Shown: piece by piece, positions 25,176 through 34,483 of the stretch | How positions within the stretch are numbered: the stretch's first letter is position 1 | Layout: the number at the start of each line of letters is the position of its first letter | Source: an uncultured Lachnospiraceae bacterium | GTDB lineage: Bacteria; Bacillota_A; Clostridia; Lachnospirales; Lachnospiraceae | DNA: 60,116 nucleotides | Reading direction: 5' to 3' | Assembly (NCBI GenBank): GCA_910577835.1 | Contig: CAJTOU010000018.1 | Span: 1 to 60,116 of the forward strand | Notes under the pieces: model-generated | The model's database searches: none | What the model was told of the DNA's origin: nothing | What the model saw: the letters and a program-made list of their open reading frames with translations, nothing else | Program-made: the position numbers and the translations under genes

Positions 25176-26015
25176 ATGACTTTTTTATTTCACCCAAATT
25201 CATATATTTCAAATGGAAAACGGCTGACAGGATTTCCAAGATATATGGAAGTAATAGAACTGAATATAAAAAAATTTCTGCTGGTAAACCTGTTGACTGT
25301 GGTGGGATTTATCCCGTTTGGAGCCGGCGTTATACTGGCGATTTTATCTTCCAGCGTACTGGTTTTAATTCCGTCATGTATGATTGGAGGAATAATTGCC
25401 GGTCCTGCTCTTTCCTGCATGTACGATGCCATTCTCCGCGGTCTTCGCGACGTGTCGGGAAACTGGTGGGATAATTATAAACGTGCATGGAAACAGAACT
25501 GGAAACAGGGGATTTTGCCCGGTATTCTCTTTTGTGTGATACTCGGATTTTATATTTTTATGGCAATGCTGTTCTGGTGGTCTGCATATTTTCCGGGTTG
25601 GGGAACTCTTGCGCTCTATCTGTTCGGGCTGCTGCTGTTTAGTATGTTCTTTTCTGTCTGCTGGCCGCAGATTGCCCTGTTTGAGCAGCCGTTTCGCCAG
25701 TGTGCCCGCAACAGTCTGCTGTTTATGATTCGGTTTTTTCCAAAAACCGCAGGAATTGCATTTCTTCAGATGCTATACTGGATATTGATGGTTCTGCTGC
25801 TGCCAGTGTCAGTATTTCTGCTGCCGCTGACAGGCTTCTGGTTTATTTTATATACTGCCGTATTTTTGATTTATAATATTTTAAATAACTGCTTTCAGAT
25901 AGAAGAGCAAATCGGAACCGCTTTTCCGGAACAGGTTCCTTTTTATGAAGATGACGAAACATGGTTAAAACGAAAACAGGAGGAAACAAATGCAGATGAC
26001 TACACAAATAGCTGA
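25176..26015 (+). CDS. YesL/DUF624-like membrane protein
   Basis: 279 aa with about five to six hydrophobic segments. The pattern matches YesL-type proteins: a short N-terminal arm, LLVNLLTVVGFIPFGAGVIL, GPALSCMYDAILRGLRDVSG and a basic loop with Trp-rich motif (NWWDNYKRAWKQNWKQGI). Such proteins are encoded beside CUT1 sugar transporters, and their role is unknown. AGGAGG precedes the ATG, 9 nt after the lipoprotein stop. The last 26 nt overlap the next gene. Confidence 0.78.
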   Translation: MTFLFHPNSYISNGKRLTGFPRYMEVIELNIKKFLLVNLLTVVGFIPFGAGVILAILSSSVLVLIPSCMIGGIIAGPALSCMYDAILRGLRDVSGNWWDNYKRAWKQNWKQGILPGILFCVILGFYIFMAMLFWWSAYFPGWGTLALYLFGLLLFSMFFSVCWPQIALFEQPFRQCARNSLLFMIRFFPKTAGIAFLQMLYWILMVLLLPVSVFLLPLTGFWFILYTAVFLIYNILNNCFQIEEQIGTAFPEQVPFYEDDETWLKRKQEETNADDYTNS

Positions 26016-26535
26016 AAATCATGCAACCAACGCCAACGTTGACTGCATAAATCATATCCATATCACCCGCGCCTTATTTGATGAAGGCATGCGCGCAGCA
26101 GAAAGCGCAGCATATAAAAAAGCAATACGAAAAATGGCGCTGATTCTATTTATTATTTATCTTGCTGTCGCCATATGGCTTTTGCATACTGGAGGGTCCC
26201 TGATTTTTCTTTTGGGAGAATCCATCTTTCTAGGCGCGCTGCTTTTCTGGCTGACAGTTATGCTTCCTGGTACAAGACGGAAAAGCAAATATAAAGCAAT
26301 GATGCAGGGTGGAAATGACATTCCGGAGAGAACTGTAAAATTTTATCAGAATCATTTGTCTGTTCTTGCAAACACCGGAAAAGAAACTCTGATTCAATAT
26401 AAAGATATACAAAACTGGAAGGAAACGAAGCATTTATATATTCTTAGCTGTAATAATAAAATGAGTGTTCTTCTGGATAAAAACGGATTTGTAACCGGTG
26501 ATTTTCAGACAATAAAAAACGTGATTTTTTCTTAA
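25990..26535 (+). CDS. YcxB-like membrane protein
   Basis: 181 aa. Two membrane segments (about 48-68 and 72-92) are followed by a cytoplasmic C-terminal domain with the YcxB pattern: RTVKFYQNHLSVLANTGKET, then IQYKDIQNWKETKHLYILSC. The function of this family is unknown. GGAGG precedes the ATG, and the start overlaps the YesL-like gene by 26 nt. It is the last gene of the regulator operon and ends at a shared terminator. Confidence 0.7.
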   Translation: MQMTTQIAENHATNANVDCINHIHITRALFDEGMRAAESAAYKKAIRKMALILFIIYLAVAIWLLHTGGSLIFLLGESIFLGALLFWLTVMLPGTRRKSKYKAMMQGGNDIPERTVKFYQNHLSVLANTGKETLIQYKDIQNWKETKHLYILSCNNKMSVLLDKNGFVTGDFQTIKNVIFS

Positions 26536-26557
26536 TCTTTAAACAAAGCATAAAAGG

Positions 26558-26642
26558 GCTGCCGCATCAAGCAGAATACAGACAATATATGGTATAGATT
26601 AAAACCACTCTATATTGTACCGATTTTTCTCATTGCGGCAGC
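26558..26642. terminator. Hairpin between convergent operons
   Basis: GCTGCCGCA pairs with TGCGGCAGC across a long loop that itself holds a weaker stem (ATATGGTATAG/CTATATTGTA region). It is followed by TTTCATT and lies between the YcxB-like and glycogen phosphorylase stops. Confidence 0.5.
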
Positions 26643-26722
26643 TTTCATTCATATTAAATTTTATCTTCTTTATTTTTTACCACTTTTTCAAAACATATAG
26701 AATTCAAATTTTCTGTGAAAAG

Positions 26723-28975
26723 TTATAATTTCCAGATATCCCTGTTATATTCCGCAATCGTTCTGTCTGATGAGAAGAAGCCCGCTTTGCTGATATTGAC
26801 AAGCATCTTCCTTGCCCATTCCATTCTGTTTTCATAATCATTCAGCGCGATTTCCTTTACTCTGATATAATCCTTAATATCTAAAAGCGTCATAAACCAG
26901 TCTTTTTTAATCAGCTCCGCATGAAGTCTTAAAAGACTCTCCGCATCCCCCGCCTTCATCACCGGCACGCTGATGATAAAATCAACCATTTTCTTGATTT
27001 CCTCATCATCAACATAATACTGTTTCGCACTGTAATCACTCTTTTTGTAATGCCTGATTACCTGTTCACTGCTCTCACCGAAGAAATAAATATTTTCTTC
27101 ACCTACCAGCTCGCCGATTTCCACATTAGCTCCGTCTCTTGTGCCTAAAGTCACTGCGCCGTTTAACATAAACTTCATATTTCCGGTGCCGGATGCCTCC
27201 TTAGACGCAAGCGAAATCTGCTCTGAAATATCACATGCCGGAATAATTTTCGCAGCCTTTGACACATTGTAATTCTCCACCATAACCACTTTCAGATATG
27301 GACTGACCTCAGAGTCCTGATTAATTACCTGCTGCAAGCAGAGAATTAAATGAATAATATCCCTTGCAATCACATATGCAGGCGCCGCCTTTGCTCCGAA
27401 AATAACGGTAATTGGAGTCTTTGGAAGTTTCCCGCTCTTAATTTCAAAATATTTATGAATCACCCACAATGCATTCATCTGCTGCCGCTTATATTCATGC
27501 AGTCTTTTTACCTGAATATCATAAATAGAATTTTCATCAATATCAATATTCTGCGTGGCTTTTAAATAATTTTTAAGTTCTGTCTTTTTATTCTTTTTTA
27601 TATCAAGTATTTTAGTTAAAACTGCTTCGTCTTCTGTATAGCTCTTTAATTTCTCCAGACAATCTGCGTCTTTCTTAAAATCCGAGCCGATAAGCTCTTC
27701 AATATATGCGGTCAGCTCTTCATTGCAGTGGAGAAGCCACCTTCTAAACGTAATTCCATTTGTTTTATTATTAAACTTTTCAGGATAAATTTTGTAAAAA
27801 TTATTTAATTCTGTATCCTTTAATATTTCCGTATGCAGATATGCCACACCATTTACACTGTGTCCATAGTGAATATCCATATGTGCCATATGTACTCTGT
27901 CTGCCTCATCAATAATATATACGGACTTATCAGAGAATTTTTTTCTTACCCTTTTATCCAGCTCTTTTATAATAGGAATTAGCTGCGGCACTACCTGTTC
28001 CAAATAAGACAACGGCCATTTTTCAAGCGCTTCTGCAAGAATGGTGTGATTTGTATATGCGCAGGTATCTGTGACAATCTCCACAGCCTCGTCCATCTTA
28101 ATTCCTTCTTTTGTAAGCAGACGGATTAATTCCGGTATTACCATTGACGGATGCGTATCATTAATCTGAATCGCCGCATAATCTGCAAGGTCATGAAGGT
28201 CAGAACCCTTCTTTCTACATTCGTCAAGAATATACTGCGCGCCGCTGCTGACCATAAAATACTGCTGATAGATACGCAGCAGATTACCGGCTTTGTCACT
28301 GTCGTCAGGATAAAGAAACAGCGTAAGATTTTTTGCGATATCTGTTTTATCAAAAGTAATACCGCCTTTTTCTATAATGCTCTCATCTGCTGATTCAATA
28401 TCAAACAGATGAAGTTTATTTGTTCGGTTTTCATATCCTGTAACATCAATATTATAAAGTCTTGACTTTACTGTCAAATTTCCAAAGGAAACATCGTAGG
28501 TCAGGTCTGTTTTTGTAAGCCACCCCTTGTTTTCTATCCATGGATTGGCAGTTTCTTTCTGGCAATTATTTTCAAAAACCTGTTTAAACAATCCCATATG
28601 ATAATTCAGTCCGATTCCATCGCCGTTCAATCCCAGACTTGCCATGGAGTCGAGAAAACATGCAGCAAGTCTTCCAAGACCTCCGTTTCCAAGAGACGGT
28701 TCCGGCTCGATTTCCTCAATTTCATAAATGCTCTTTCCATTTTCTTCCAGTTCTTTTTTCACTTCTTCAAAAATACCAAGGTTAATTAAATTGTTCGACA
28801 AAAGCTTTCCAATTAAAAACTCTGCTGAAATGTAATAAATCTTCTTTTTTCCTTTATTTTCCTCTTTTTCTTTTGCAAGCTTCTTTGTCATTTCAAGAAG
28901 CGCCAGATACAATTCTTCATTTGTGCACTCTTTGACTGGCTTTTGATAAATTTTCTGACAAATCTGTGATAACAT
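26723..28975 (-). CDS. glgP: Glycogen/maltodextrin phosphorylase
   Basis: 750 aa, GT35 family. It removes glucose 1-phosphate from alpha-1,4-glucans with pyridoxal phosphate. Visible signatures: EPSLGNGGLGRLAACFLDSM near residue 90, the PLP site EASGTGNMKFMLNGAVTLGT near 600 with the Schiff-base lysine (K of NMKFM), and AAPAYVIARDIIHL. It is slightly shorter than the usual ~800 aa because the N-terminal regulatory region is brief. AGGAGG precedes the ATG. It is a single gene with a clear promoter (29014-29042). Confidence 0.95.
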   Translation of the reverse strand: MLSQICQKIYQKPVKECTNEELYLALLEMTKKLAKEKEENKGKKKIYYISAEFLIGKLLSNNLINLGIFEEVKKELEENGKSIYEIEEIEPEPSLGNGGLGRLAACFLDSMASLGLNGDGIGLNYHMGLFKQVFENNCQKETANPWIENKGWLTKTDLTYDVSFGNLTVKSRLYNIDVTGYENRTNKLHLFDIESADESIIEKGGITFDKTDIAKNLTLFLYPDDSDKAGNLLRIYQQYFMVSSGAQYILDECRKKGSDLHDLADYAAIQINDTHPSMVIPELIRLLTKEGIKMDEAVEIVTDTCAYTNHTILAEALEKWPLSYLEQVVPQLIPIIKELDKRVRKKFSDKSVYIIDEADRVHMAHMDIHYGHSVNGVAYLHTEILKDTELNNFYKIYPEKFNNKTNGITFRRWLLHCNEELTAYIEELIGSDFKKDADCLEKLKSYTEDEAVLTKILDIKKNKKTELKNYLKATQNIDIDENSIYDIQVKRLHEYKRQQMNALWVIHKYFEIKSGKLPKTPITVIFGAKAAPAYVIARDIIHLILCLQQVINQDSEVSPYLKVVMVENYNVSKAAKIIPACDISEQISLASKEASGTGNMKFMLNGAVTLGTRDGANVEIGELVGEENIYFFGESSEQVIRHYKKSDYSAKQYYVDDEEIKKMVDFIISVPVMKAGDAESLLRLHAELIKKDWFMTLLDIKDYIRVKEIALNDYENRMEWARKMLVNISKAGFFSSDRTIAEYNRDIWKL

Positions 28976-29013
28976 AAAATCCTCCTAAAATTTCAACTAT
29001 TTCTTTATTTTTA

Positions 29014-29042
29014 ATAATAGCTTTTCATACTTTATCTGTCAA
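29014..29042 (-). promoter_or_regulatory. Promoter of glgP
   Basis: TTGACA (29042-29037), a 17-bp spacer and TATTAT (29019-29014), about 40 nt upstream of the start. Confidence 0.65.
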
Positions 29043-29077
29043 GGGAATAATTGGAAAGTATTTTTTTGTTTCTTTTC

Positions 29078-29106
29078 TTGCAATCTTGGATAAGCTGGCT
29101 TATAAT
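29078..29106 (+). promoter_or_regulatory. Promoter of the GH25 gene
   Basis: TTGCAA (29078-29083), a 17-bp spacer and TATAAT (29101-29106), 75 nt upstream of the ATG; divergent from the glgP promoter. Confidence 0.65.
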
Positions 29107-29180
29107 AATTACCAGACAAAAAATATTCCAAAAAACAAAAAATGTTGCAAAAAATACAAACTATATGATAGGAGAATACT

Positions 29181-31130
29181 ATGTTTAAAAATTTTAACTG
29201 GAAAGCTCCTTTTTCGAGGCTGGGCTGGCGAATTACAAATTTATATACAGGCCCTGCACAGAAAAAGGCAATCGCAGTCACTGCAGTTGCTGTACTATCA
29301 GTTACTTCAGTCAGTGCTTCTGCTATTTATAACGCCATAAATAAACCTCCGGCGGCATATGCAACCAGCAGACCGACAGAACAGATTACAACCATAGAGG
29401 AAACCAATACCGATGCTTTGAAAGCTGTTCCGGAAACGACCACCGTTGCAGAAACGACTACCATTCCGGAAACGACTACTGTTCCACCGGAAACCACCAC
29501 TGTTCCACCGGAAACGACTACTGTTCCACCGGAAACATCAGCCGAACCTGTGATTGATGTTCCAGAAATTATTCCGGTAGAAAATCTGGAAATATCTCCT
29601 GAAGATTTATCTACACAAGATGAGGTATTAAACAGAAACGAGGCGAACAACGCTCCGGATTTAGAGCCCCCAGAACCTGTAACAGAAGCTCCGACTCAGG
29701 GCGGAAGCTCTGGCGGCACAGTGAATGTTCAGCCTCCAAATCCTTCGGCAGCCACTCTGGTTCATGGAATTGATGTTTCTAAATATCAGGGAGAAATCAA
29801 CTGGACACAGGTAAAAAATGATGGTATTGATTTCGCTTTTATCAAAGTAGCAGGCCGCGGCTATGGAACCGGCAAGCTTTATTATGATACATGGTATAAA
29901 GAAAATTTAAAAAATGCTTCTCTTGCGGGAGTAAAGGTCGGTGCATATTTCTTCTCACAGGCTATTACCGTACAGGAAGCTGTCGAAGAAGCATCTATGA
30001 TGATTGATGCACTGAGGGGATATGATATTTCCTATCCGGTAGTCTTTGACTGGGAAACCTCCGACGGATATCGTACCAATATCGGAATTTCCAAAGCCAC
30101 TATGACAGCTATGGCTGATACCTTTTGCAGTATGCTGGAAGCCGCCGGCTACAAAGCAATGGTTTATGCAAATACATATGACTTTGAGCGTTTTGACGCG
30201 GCATATCTGACTTCAAAATATGCCTCATGGCTGGCAAGATATACGGCTGCTTATAAAAACAACGGTGTAAGATATTCGGCCGGTAATACACTTCCTTCAT
30301 TGAAATACCCATATCAGATATGGCAGTATTCAAGCACTGGAAGGGTAAATGGAATTTCAGGAAATGTAGATATGAATATTGCCTTTATGGATTTCTACAA
30401 TCCTTCTTCAAATGTCTATCCGATTAAACTGGAAATACCACAGACCATACACACCTGTGTTGGCAGAGCAGTAAACCTCAGAGAAAATGTAAAATGCTTT
30501 AATTCTGCCGGTATCGATTGTTCTTCATCTGTTACTGTGACATTGACAGACAGTTCTGGAAATGCTGTTTCTGCAGAACAGGCATTTTTAAAGGCAGATA
30601 CTTATAAAATTACCTATTCGGTTACAGACTTTACCGGAAAGAAAGCATCTGCCTCCGCAACTTTGTATGTAGAACAAACACCAGTGATTACACTGGGACA
30701 GACTGAGCTTTCTGTCAGTCGAAACACCAGTTATGATGAGCTTATTGCGTTGATTGAAAATAATCTGATTCATTGTGTTGACTTTGAGGGAACTGATATT
30801 ACAAATCAGGTGGTTATTTCCTATCCTTCTGATTTCTATACAGAAGTAGAAGAGACTACCACCGAAAATAACGAAATCAGTACCAGTTCTCTTTCGGAAG
30901 CAGACACCAGCGCTACTGCCGAAGACCAGAGTAGCACTGCACAAGACATGCTGCATAATATCACACAGAATCCTTCCACACAGGCAGCAGGAAGAATTTT
31001 AGTTAAAAAATTAACAGCAGGAACCTATACAGTTACCTATTCTGTAACAGATTCTCATGATTACAGCAGTTCTGTGGAGCTTATTTTAAATATCACAGAA
31101 GAAGAAAGCACTGGAATAGACTCACAATAA
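29181..31130 (+). CDS. Membrane-anchored or secreted GH25 lysozyme with Thr-rich linker and Ig-like domains
   Basis: 649 aa. A hydrophobic segment near residues 33-50 (IAVTAVAVLSVTSVSASAIY) is a signal or anchor. Residues 65-190 form a low-complexity linker with PPETTTV repeats. Residues 192-410 are the GH25 muramidase: HGIDVSKYQGEINWTQVK with the first Asp, VVFDWETSDG with the catalytic Asp/Glu pair, and YQIWQYSSTGRVNGISGNVD. The C-terminal 240 residues look like one or two Ig-like surface domains (KITYSVTDFTGKKASA, YTVTYSVTDSHDYSS). It cuts peptidoglycan between MurNAc and GlcNAc. Confidence 0.9.
   Translation: MFKNFNWKAPFSRLGWRITNLYTGPAQKKAIAVTAVAVLSVTSVSASAIYNAINKPPAAYATSRPTEQITTIEETNTDALKAVPETTTVAETTTIPETTTVPPETTTVPPETTTVPPETSAEPVIDVPEIIPVENLEISPEDLSTQDEVLNRNEANNAPDLEPPEPVTEAPTQGGSSGGTVNVQPPNPSAATLVHGIDVSKYQGEINWTQVKNDGIDFAFIKVAGRGYGTGKLYYDTWYKENLKNASLAGVKVGAYFFSQAITVQEAVEEASMMIDALRGYDISYPVVFDWETSDGYRTNIGISKATMTAMADTFCSMLEAAGYKAMVYANTYDFERFDAAYLTSKYASWLARYTAAYKNNGVRYSAGNTLPSLKYPYQIWQYSSTGRVNGISGNVDMNIAFMDFYNPSSNVYPIKLEIPQTIHTCVGRAVNLRENVKCFNSAGIDCSSSVTVTLTDSSGNAVSAEQAFLKADTYKITYSVTDFTGKKASASATLYVEQTPVITLGQTELSVSRNTSYDELIALIENNLIHCVDFEGTDITNQVVISYPSDFYTEVEETTTENNEISTSSLSEADTSATAEDQSSTAQDMLHNITQNPSTQAAGRILVKKLTAGTYTVTYSVTDSHDYSSSVELILNITEEESTGIDSQ
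29481..29543 (+). repeat. Three in-frame 21-bp repeats in the lysozyme linker
   Basis: GTTCCACCGGAAAC plus seven variable bases occurs at 29481, 29502 and 29523 and encodes VPPETTT. Upstream shorter relatives (EAETTT, PETTT) extend the pattern. Copy number is likely to vary between strains. Confidence 0.85.
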
Positions 31131-31140
31131 TAATATAAAG

Positions 31141-31184
31141 AAACACTGCATTAAGCATAAATTTCTGTCTTAATGCAGTGTTTT
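31141..31184 (+). terminator. Terminator after the GH25 gene
   Basis: A 15-bp perfect stem (AAACACTGCATTAAG with CTTAATGCAGTGTTT) followed by TTTTAATTATT, 10 nt after the stop. Confidence 0.8.
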
Positions 31185-31252
31185 AATTATTGTCTTATTA
31201 ATTACCTCTTTAGGTTATCCTGTTTTTATTCATATTCACAAAAAAGGTTTTT

Positions 31253-34200
31253 CTATATCTCCCAGACTGTGCTGCTGCCCTTATCATTCTTTTTTACTAC
31301 AAGTTTTGTCTCAACCTGTGATTTTAATTCACTGACATGAGAGATAATACCTACCAGCCGTTTCCCTTCCGACAGCTCGTTTAAAATATTAACTGCCTGA
31401 TTCCTTGTTTCTTCACTTAATGAACCGAAACCTTCGTCTATAAACATCGTATCAATATGGATGCTTCCTCTGCTGTTCTGAATGATATCCGCCATTCCAA
31501 GCGCCATGGAAAGCGCGGCCATAAACGATTCCCCTCCTGACAATGTTTTCACATCTCTGGTCTGGTCATTTACAATGCTGTAAACGTCAAGGTCCAGTCC
31601 CACATATCCCTGCGCACCCAGATTCTCCACATCCCTGCACTGTAAAAGAAACTGATTTCCCGACATTACATACAGTCTCTTATTTGCCCGGTCAATTACC
31701 TGTTTAAAATACCGGCGCTGTATATAAGTTTGAAAATTTATATGCTTTCCTGAAAGTCTGCCGTTTACCGTATCATCAAGGCCTTTTAAAATCACCGCTT
31801 TTTGCCGCATCTTTTCTCTCTGCTCATACAACAGACAGGCTTTTTTATATGCCTCTTTATTTACGGAAACCAGATTAAACAAAAGTTTTACAGCCTTATC
31901 CAAAACTTTACTGTACTTTTCCAACTCACTTTTTTCTCTTTCATAATATGTAATATCTGATTTTTCTTTTCCTTTCGTCTCCTTTATTAAACGCTTTTGA
32001 TTATCATCTGCCACTGCCAGTTCAGTTTTATAGTCTGTGATTTTCTTTCGAAGCTTTTCTATTTCCTCTCTCTTTATCAGCGCCGCCCAAAATGCTTCTG
32101 TGCTTTCAAAGCTTTGTTTTTTCAGGCTTTCTTTATAACATGTATTCGCCTCTTGCAGCTTGGCATCAAATCTTTTCATATTCTCCTGCTCGGAAACAAG
32201 TTCTCCGGTTTTTTTGTGCATTTCTTCCTCAAATTCCAAAAATGCCTTTTTGGTGTTATCTGCTGCCTCCTTCAATTTTTTCAATTCCTGCTGCTTTTTC
32301 TTCTGCTCCTTTATGGCGCTGCTTTTATCTGCATAAACAAGCTGCTGTTTTAATACTTCCACTTTCGTGTCATATGTGCTTTCTTCCATTTTCAGACGAT
32401 TGATTTCCGAATTTTTCTGTTCTATTGTTTTCTTTATATTTTCTGCTGTCTGTATAAGCACTTCTATTGTTTTTTCATTTTCCTTAATTATTTTATGATT
32501 TTTTATTGTCTCTTTTTGAAGCTTCTTATTCTCATTCAGTTCCTGAAGAATACTTTTATTATCTTCCGTTATTCTCTGTTTCCACTCATCTTCAAATTTT
32601 GTTTCAAAAAAATCTCGATTTTCAGAAATATTATAAAATTTTTTACAGCCTGCATATAAAACATGAATTACGCTGTTTTTTTCACCTGTTTTATCCAGCA
32701 TATCTCTATAAGCAGTTTCTTTTTCCTGAACCGTCTTATCATATGCTTCTTTTTTCTTTTTCAGTTTTTTGTCATCTATACTTCCCTTTTCTTCATTTAT
32801 TTCTCCGGCTGCTTCACAATTATGATAAATGCTTCCGCAGACAGGACATGGCGTTCCTTCCCTCAATTCTGCCCGAAGCGCCGCCGCCTGACTGTTTATA
32901 AATTCGTGATATAGCTGTTCGTATTCCTTCTGTTTTGCAGATTCCTTTTCTGCAGCTTTCTGATAGTATTCTTCTTTTTTCTTTAATTCCGTTTTCGTCT
33001 TGTCAAGAACAGAAATATTTTTTATTATTTCTTCCATGTCCTTTTGTCTGGCTTCAATTATTTTTATTTCATTTTCCAAAACCTCTGGATTTCTGGTTTT
33101 TTCCTTCAATTCTTTTGTATTCTCCGACAGTTTTTTCAGCTTCTCTTCGCAATTTTCTTTGTCCTTTACCAGATTTTCCGCCTGACAAGCAAACTGTTTC
33201 AGCTTTTCTTTTGTATCTTTTTGCTTTTCGATAATTTCTTCAAGTTCATCATATTTATTTAAACTTTTACCAATAACTTCCTCGTCTGCATAAAGCTGCG
33301 GAGCTTCGCTGTCATATTTATTTCCTGCCTGCTGCGCTTCATTTTTTAATTTTTCTGCCTGTTTCTGATTTTCAGAAATCCATTGCTCCAGATTTTTTGC
33401 ACGTTGCCTGCACTGACCGGCTTCCTTTTTTCTCTGCTCCAGTTCATTGTAATCCCGTTCGACTTCAAGAGCACGCTCGCCCATTTGAATTTTCTGCTTA
33501 AGCTGCTCTATTTCCTGTGACCTTTTCTCAAGCAGCCGTTTTTTCTCTTCCCATTGATTCAGTTCTTCAAAAAGTTTATTAGTGCTCCTGGCATACAGGA
33601 TATCTTTGTCCAGACTGCTGATTTTTGTATTTGTTTCCTTCCGCTCTGTTTCTGTCTGATTCCATTTTTCCTCAGCTTCTTTGCAGATATCCAATACCAG
33701 CGCCAAAAAAGCCTCTTTGCCTGTTTCACTGAATCTCTTTTGATACTTTTCCGAATTCCATTCTTCGTCGTAACGGCTGTTTTCTATACATTTCACCCGT
33801 TCAAGTTCCCTTGCTATATTCGCTTTATTTTCTGCCAGCTCTATATTTGCCGCTTTTGCGCGCTTTGCTGTTTCCTGCTCAATTGCTTCATATATTTTTG
33901 TATCAAATATTTTTGCAAATATTTCCTTGCGCTCCTCAGAAGATGCATGAAGCAGTTTTATAAAGTCTCCCTGCGCAAGCATTGCTATTTGTGTAAACTG
34001 TTTGGCATTTAATCCGATAATTTCTTCAATCTTATGATTAATTTTCGTTGAAGTTCCGGAAAATGAAGAACCGTCGGGCATAATAAGCTCCACTTTCGAC
34101 TGTAACGGCGTAGAAAGCTGCTTGTAATACTCTTTTCCGTCTTCGTCTGTCATCTTTTTCCAGTTTAACTGCTCAGGACTTCGAATAATTGTATATTCAT

Positions 34201-34456
34201 TTCCACAATAATAAAATTTATATTCTACTTTTGTTTTCATATCCGCAGGTGCATACTGGCTGCGCATCATTTTGCCGTCGCGTTTACCGCCGCTGGTCTT
34301 TCCATAAAGTGCAAAGGTAATTGCATCAAAAATAGTAGTTTTGCCCGCACCGGTGTCTCCTGTAATTAAAAACAAGCCATGGTCCACCTTCTCAAAGGAA
34401 ATACATTCCTCCTGATAAGAACCAAACGCCTGCATTTTTATATATATTGGCTTCAT
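31253..34456 (-). CDS. sbcC: Exonuclease subunit SbcC
   Basis: 1067 aa SMC-like ATPase of the SbcCD (Mre11/Rad50-type) complex, which opens DNA hairpins and processes double-strand ends. The N-terminus has Walker A GDTGAGKTTIFDAITFALYG (about residue 32). Two long coiled-coil arms meet at the zinc hook CPVCG (near 535). The C-terminus has the signature LSGGESFMAALSMALG and Walker B MFIDEGFGSLSEE. Starts 27 nt after sbcD on the same strand. Full length. Confidence 0.95.
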   Translation of the reverse strand: MKPIYIKMQAFGSYQEECISFEKVDHGLFLITGDTGAGKTTIFDAITFALYGKTSGGKRDGKMMRSQYAPADMKTKVEYKFYYCGNEYTIIRSPEQLNWKKMTDEDGKEYYKQLSTPLQSKVELIMPDGSSFSGTSTKINHKIEEIIGLNAKQFTQIAMLAQGDFIKLLHASSEERKEIFAKIFDTKIYEAIEQETAKRAKAANIELAENKANIARELERVKCIENSRYDEEWNSEKYQKRFSETGKEAFLALVLDICKEAEEKWNQTETERKETNTKISSLDKDILYARSTNKLFEELNQWEEKKRLLEKRSQEIEQLKQKIQMGERALEVERDYNELEQRKKEAGQCRQRAKNLEQWISENQKQAEKLKNEAQQAGNKYDSEAPQLYADEEVIGKSLNKYDELEEIIEKQKDTKEKLKQFACQAENLVKDKENCEEKLKKLSENTKELKEKTRNPEVLENEIKIIEARQKDMEEIIKNISVLDKTKTELKKKEEYYQKAAEKESAKQKEYEQLYHEFINSQAAALRAELREGTPCPVCGSIYHNCEAAGEINEEKGSIDDKKLKKKKEAYDKTVQEKETAYRDMLDKTGEKNSVIHVLYAGCKKFYNISENRDFFETKFEDEWKQRITEDNKSILQELNENKKLQKETIKNHKIIKENEKTIEVLIQTAENIKKTIEQKNSEINRLKMEESTYDTKVEVLKQQLVYADKSSAIKEQKKKQQELKKLKEAADNTKKAFLEFEEEMHKKTGELVSEQENMKRFDAKLQEANTCYKESLKKQSFESTEAFWAALIKREEIEKLRKKITDYKTELAVADDNQKRLIKETKGKEKSDITYYEREKSELEKYSKVLDKAVKLLFNLVSVNKEAYKKACLLYEQREKMRQKAVILKGLDDTVNGRLSGKHINFQTYIQRRYFKQVIDRANKRLYVMSGNQFLLQCRDVENLGAQGYVGLDLDVYSIVNDQTRDVKTLSGGESFMAALSMALGMADIIQNSRGSIHIDTMFIDEGFGSLSEETRNQAVNILNELSEGKRLVGIISHVSELKSQVETKLVVKKNDKGSSTVWEI

Positions 34457-34483
34457 AATATCTTTCTCTTTTCGTTCCTTTCT

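Noticed and set aside
32506..32901. Open frames on the strand opposite sbcC
   Set aside because: Phe/Leu/Ser-rich shadows of the Lys/Glu-rich coiled coil, without ribosome binding sites.
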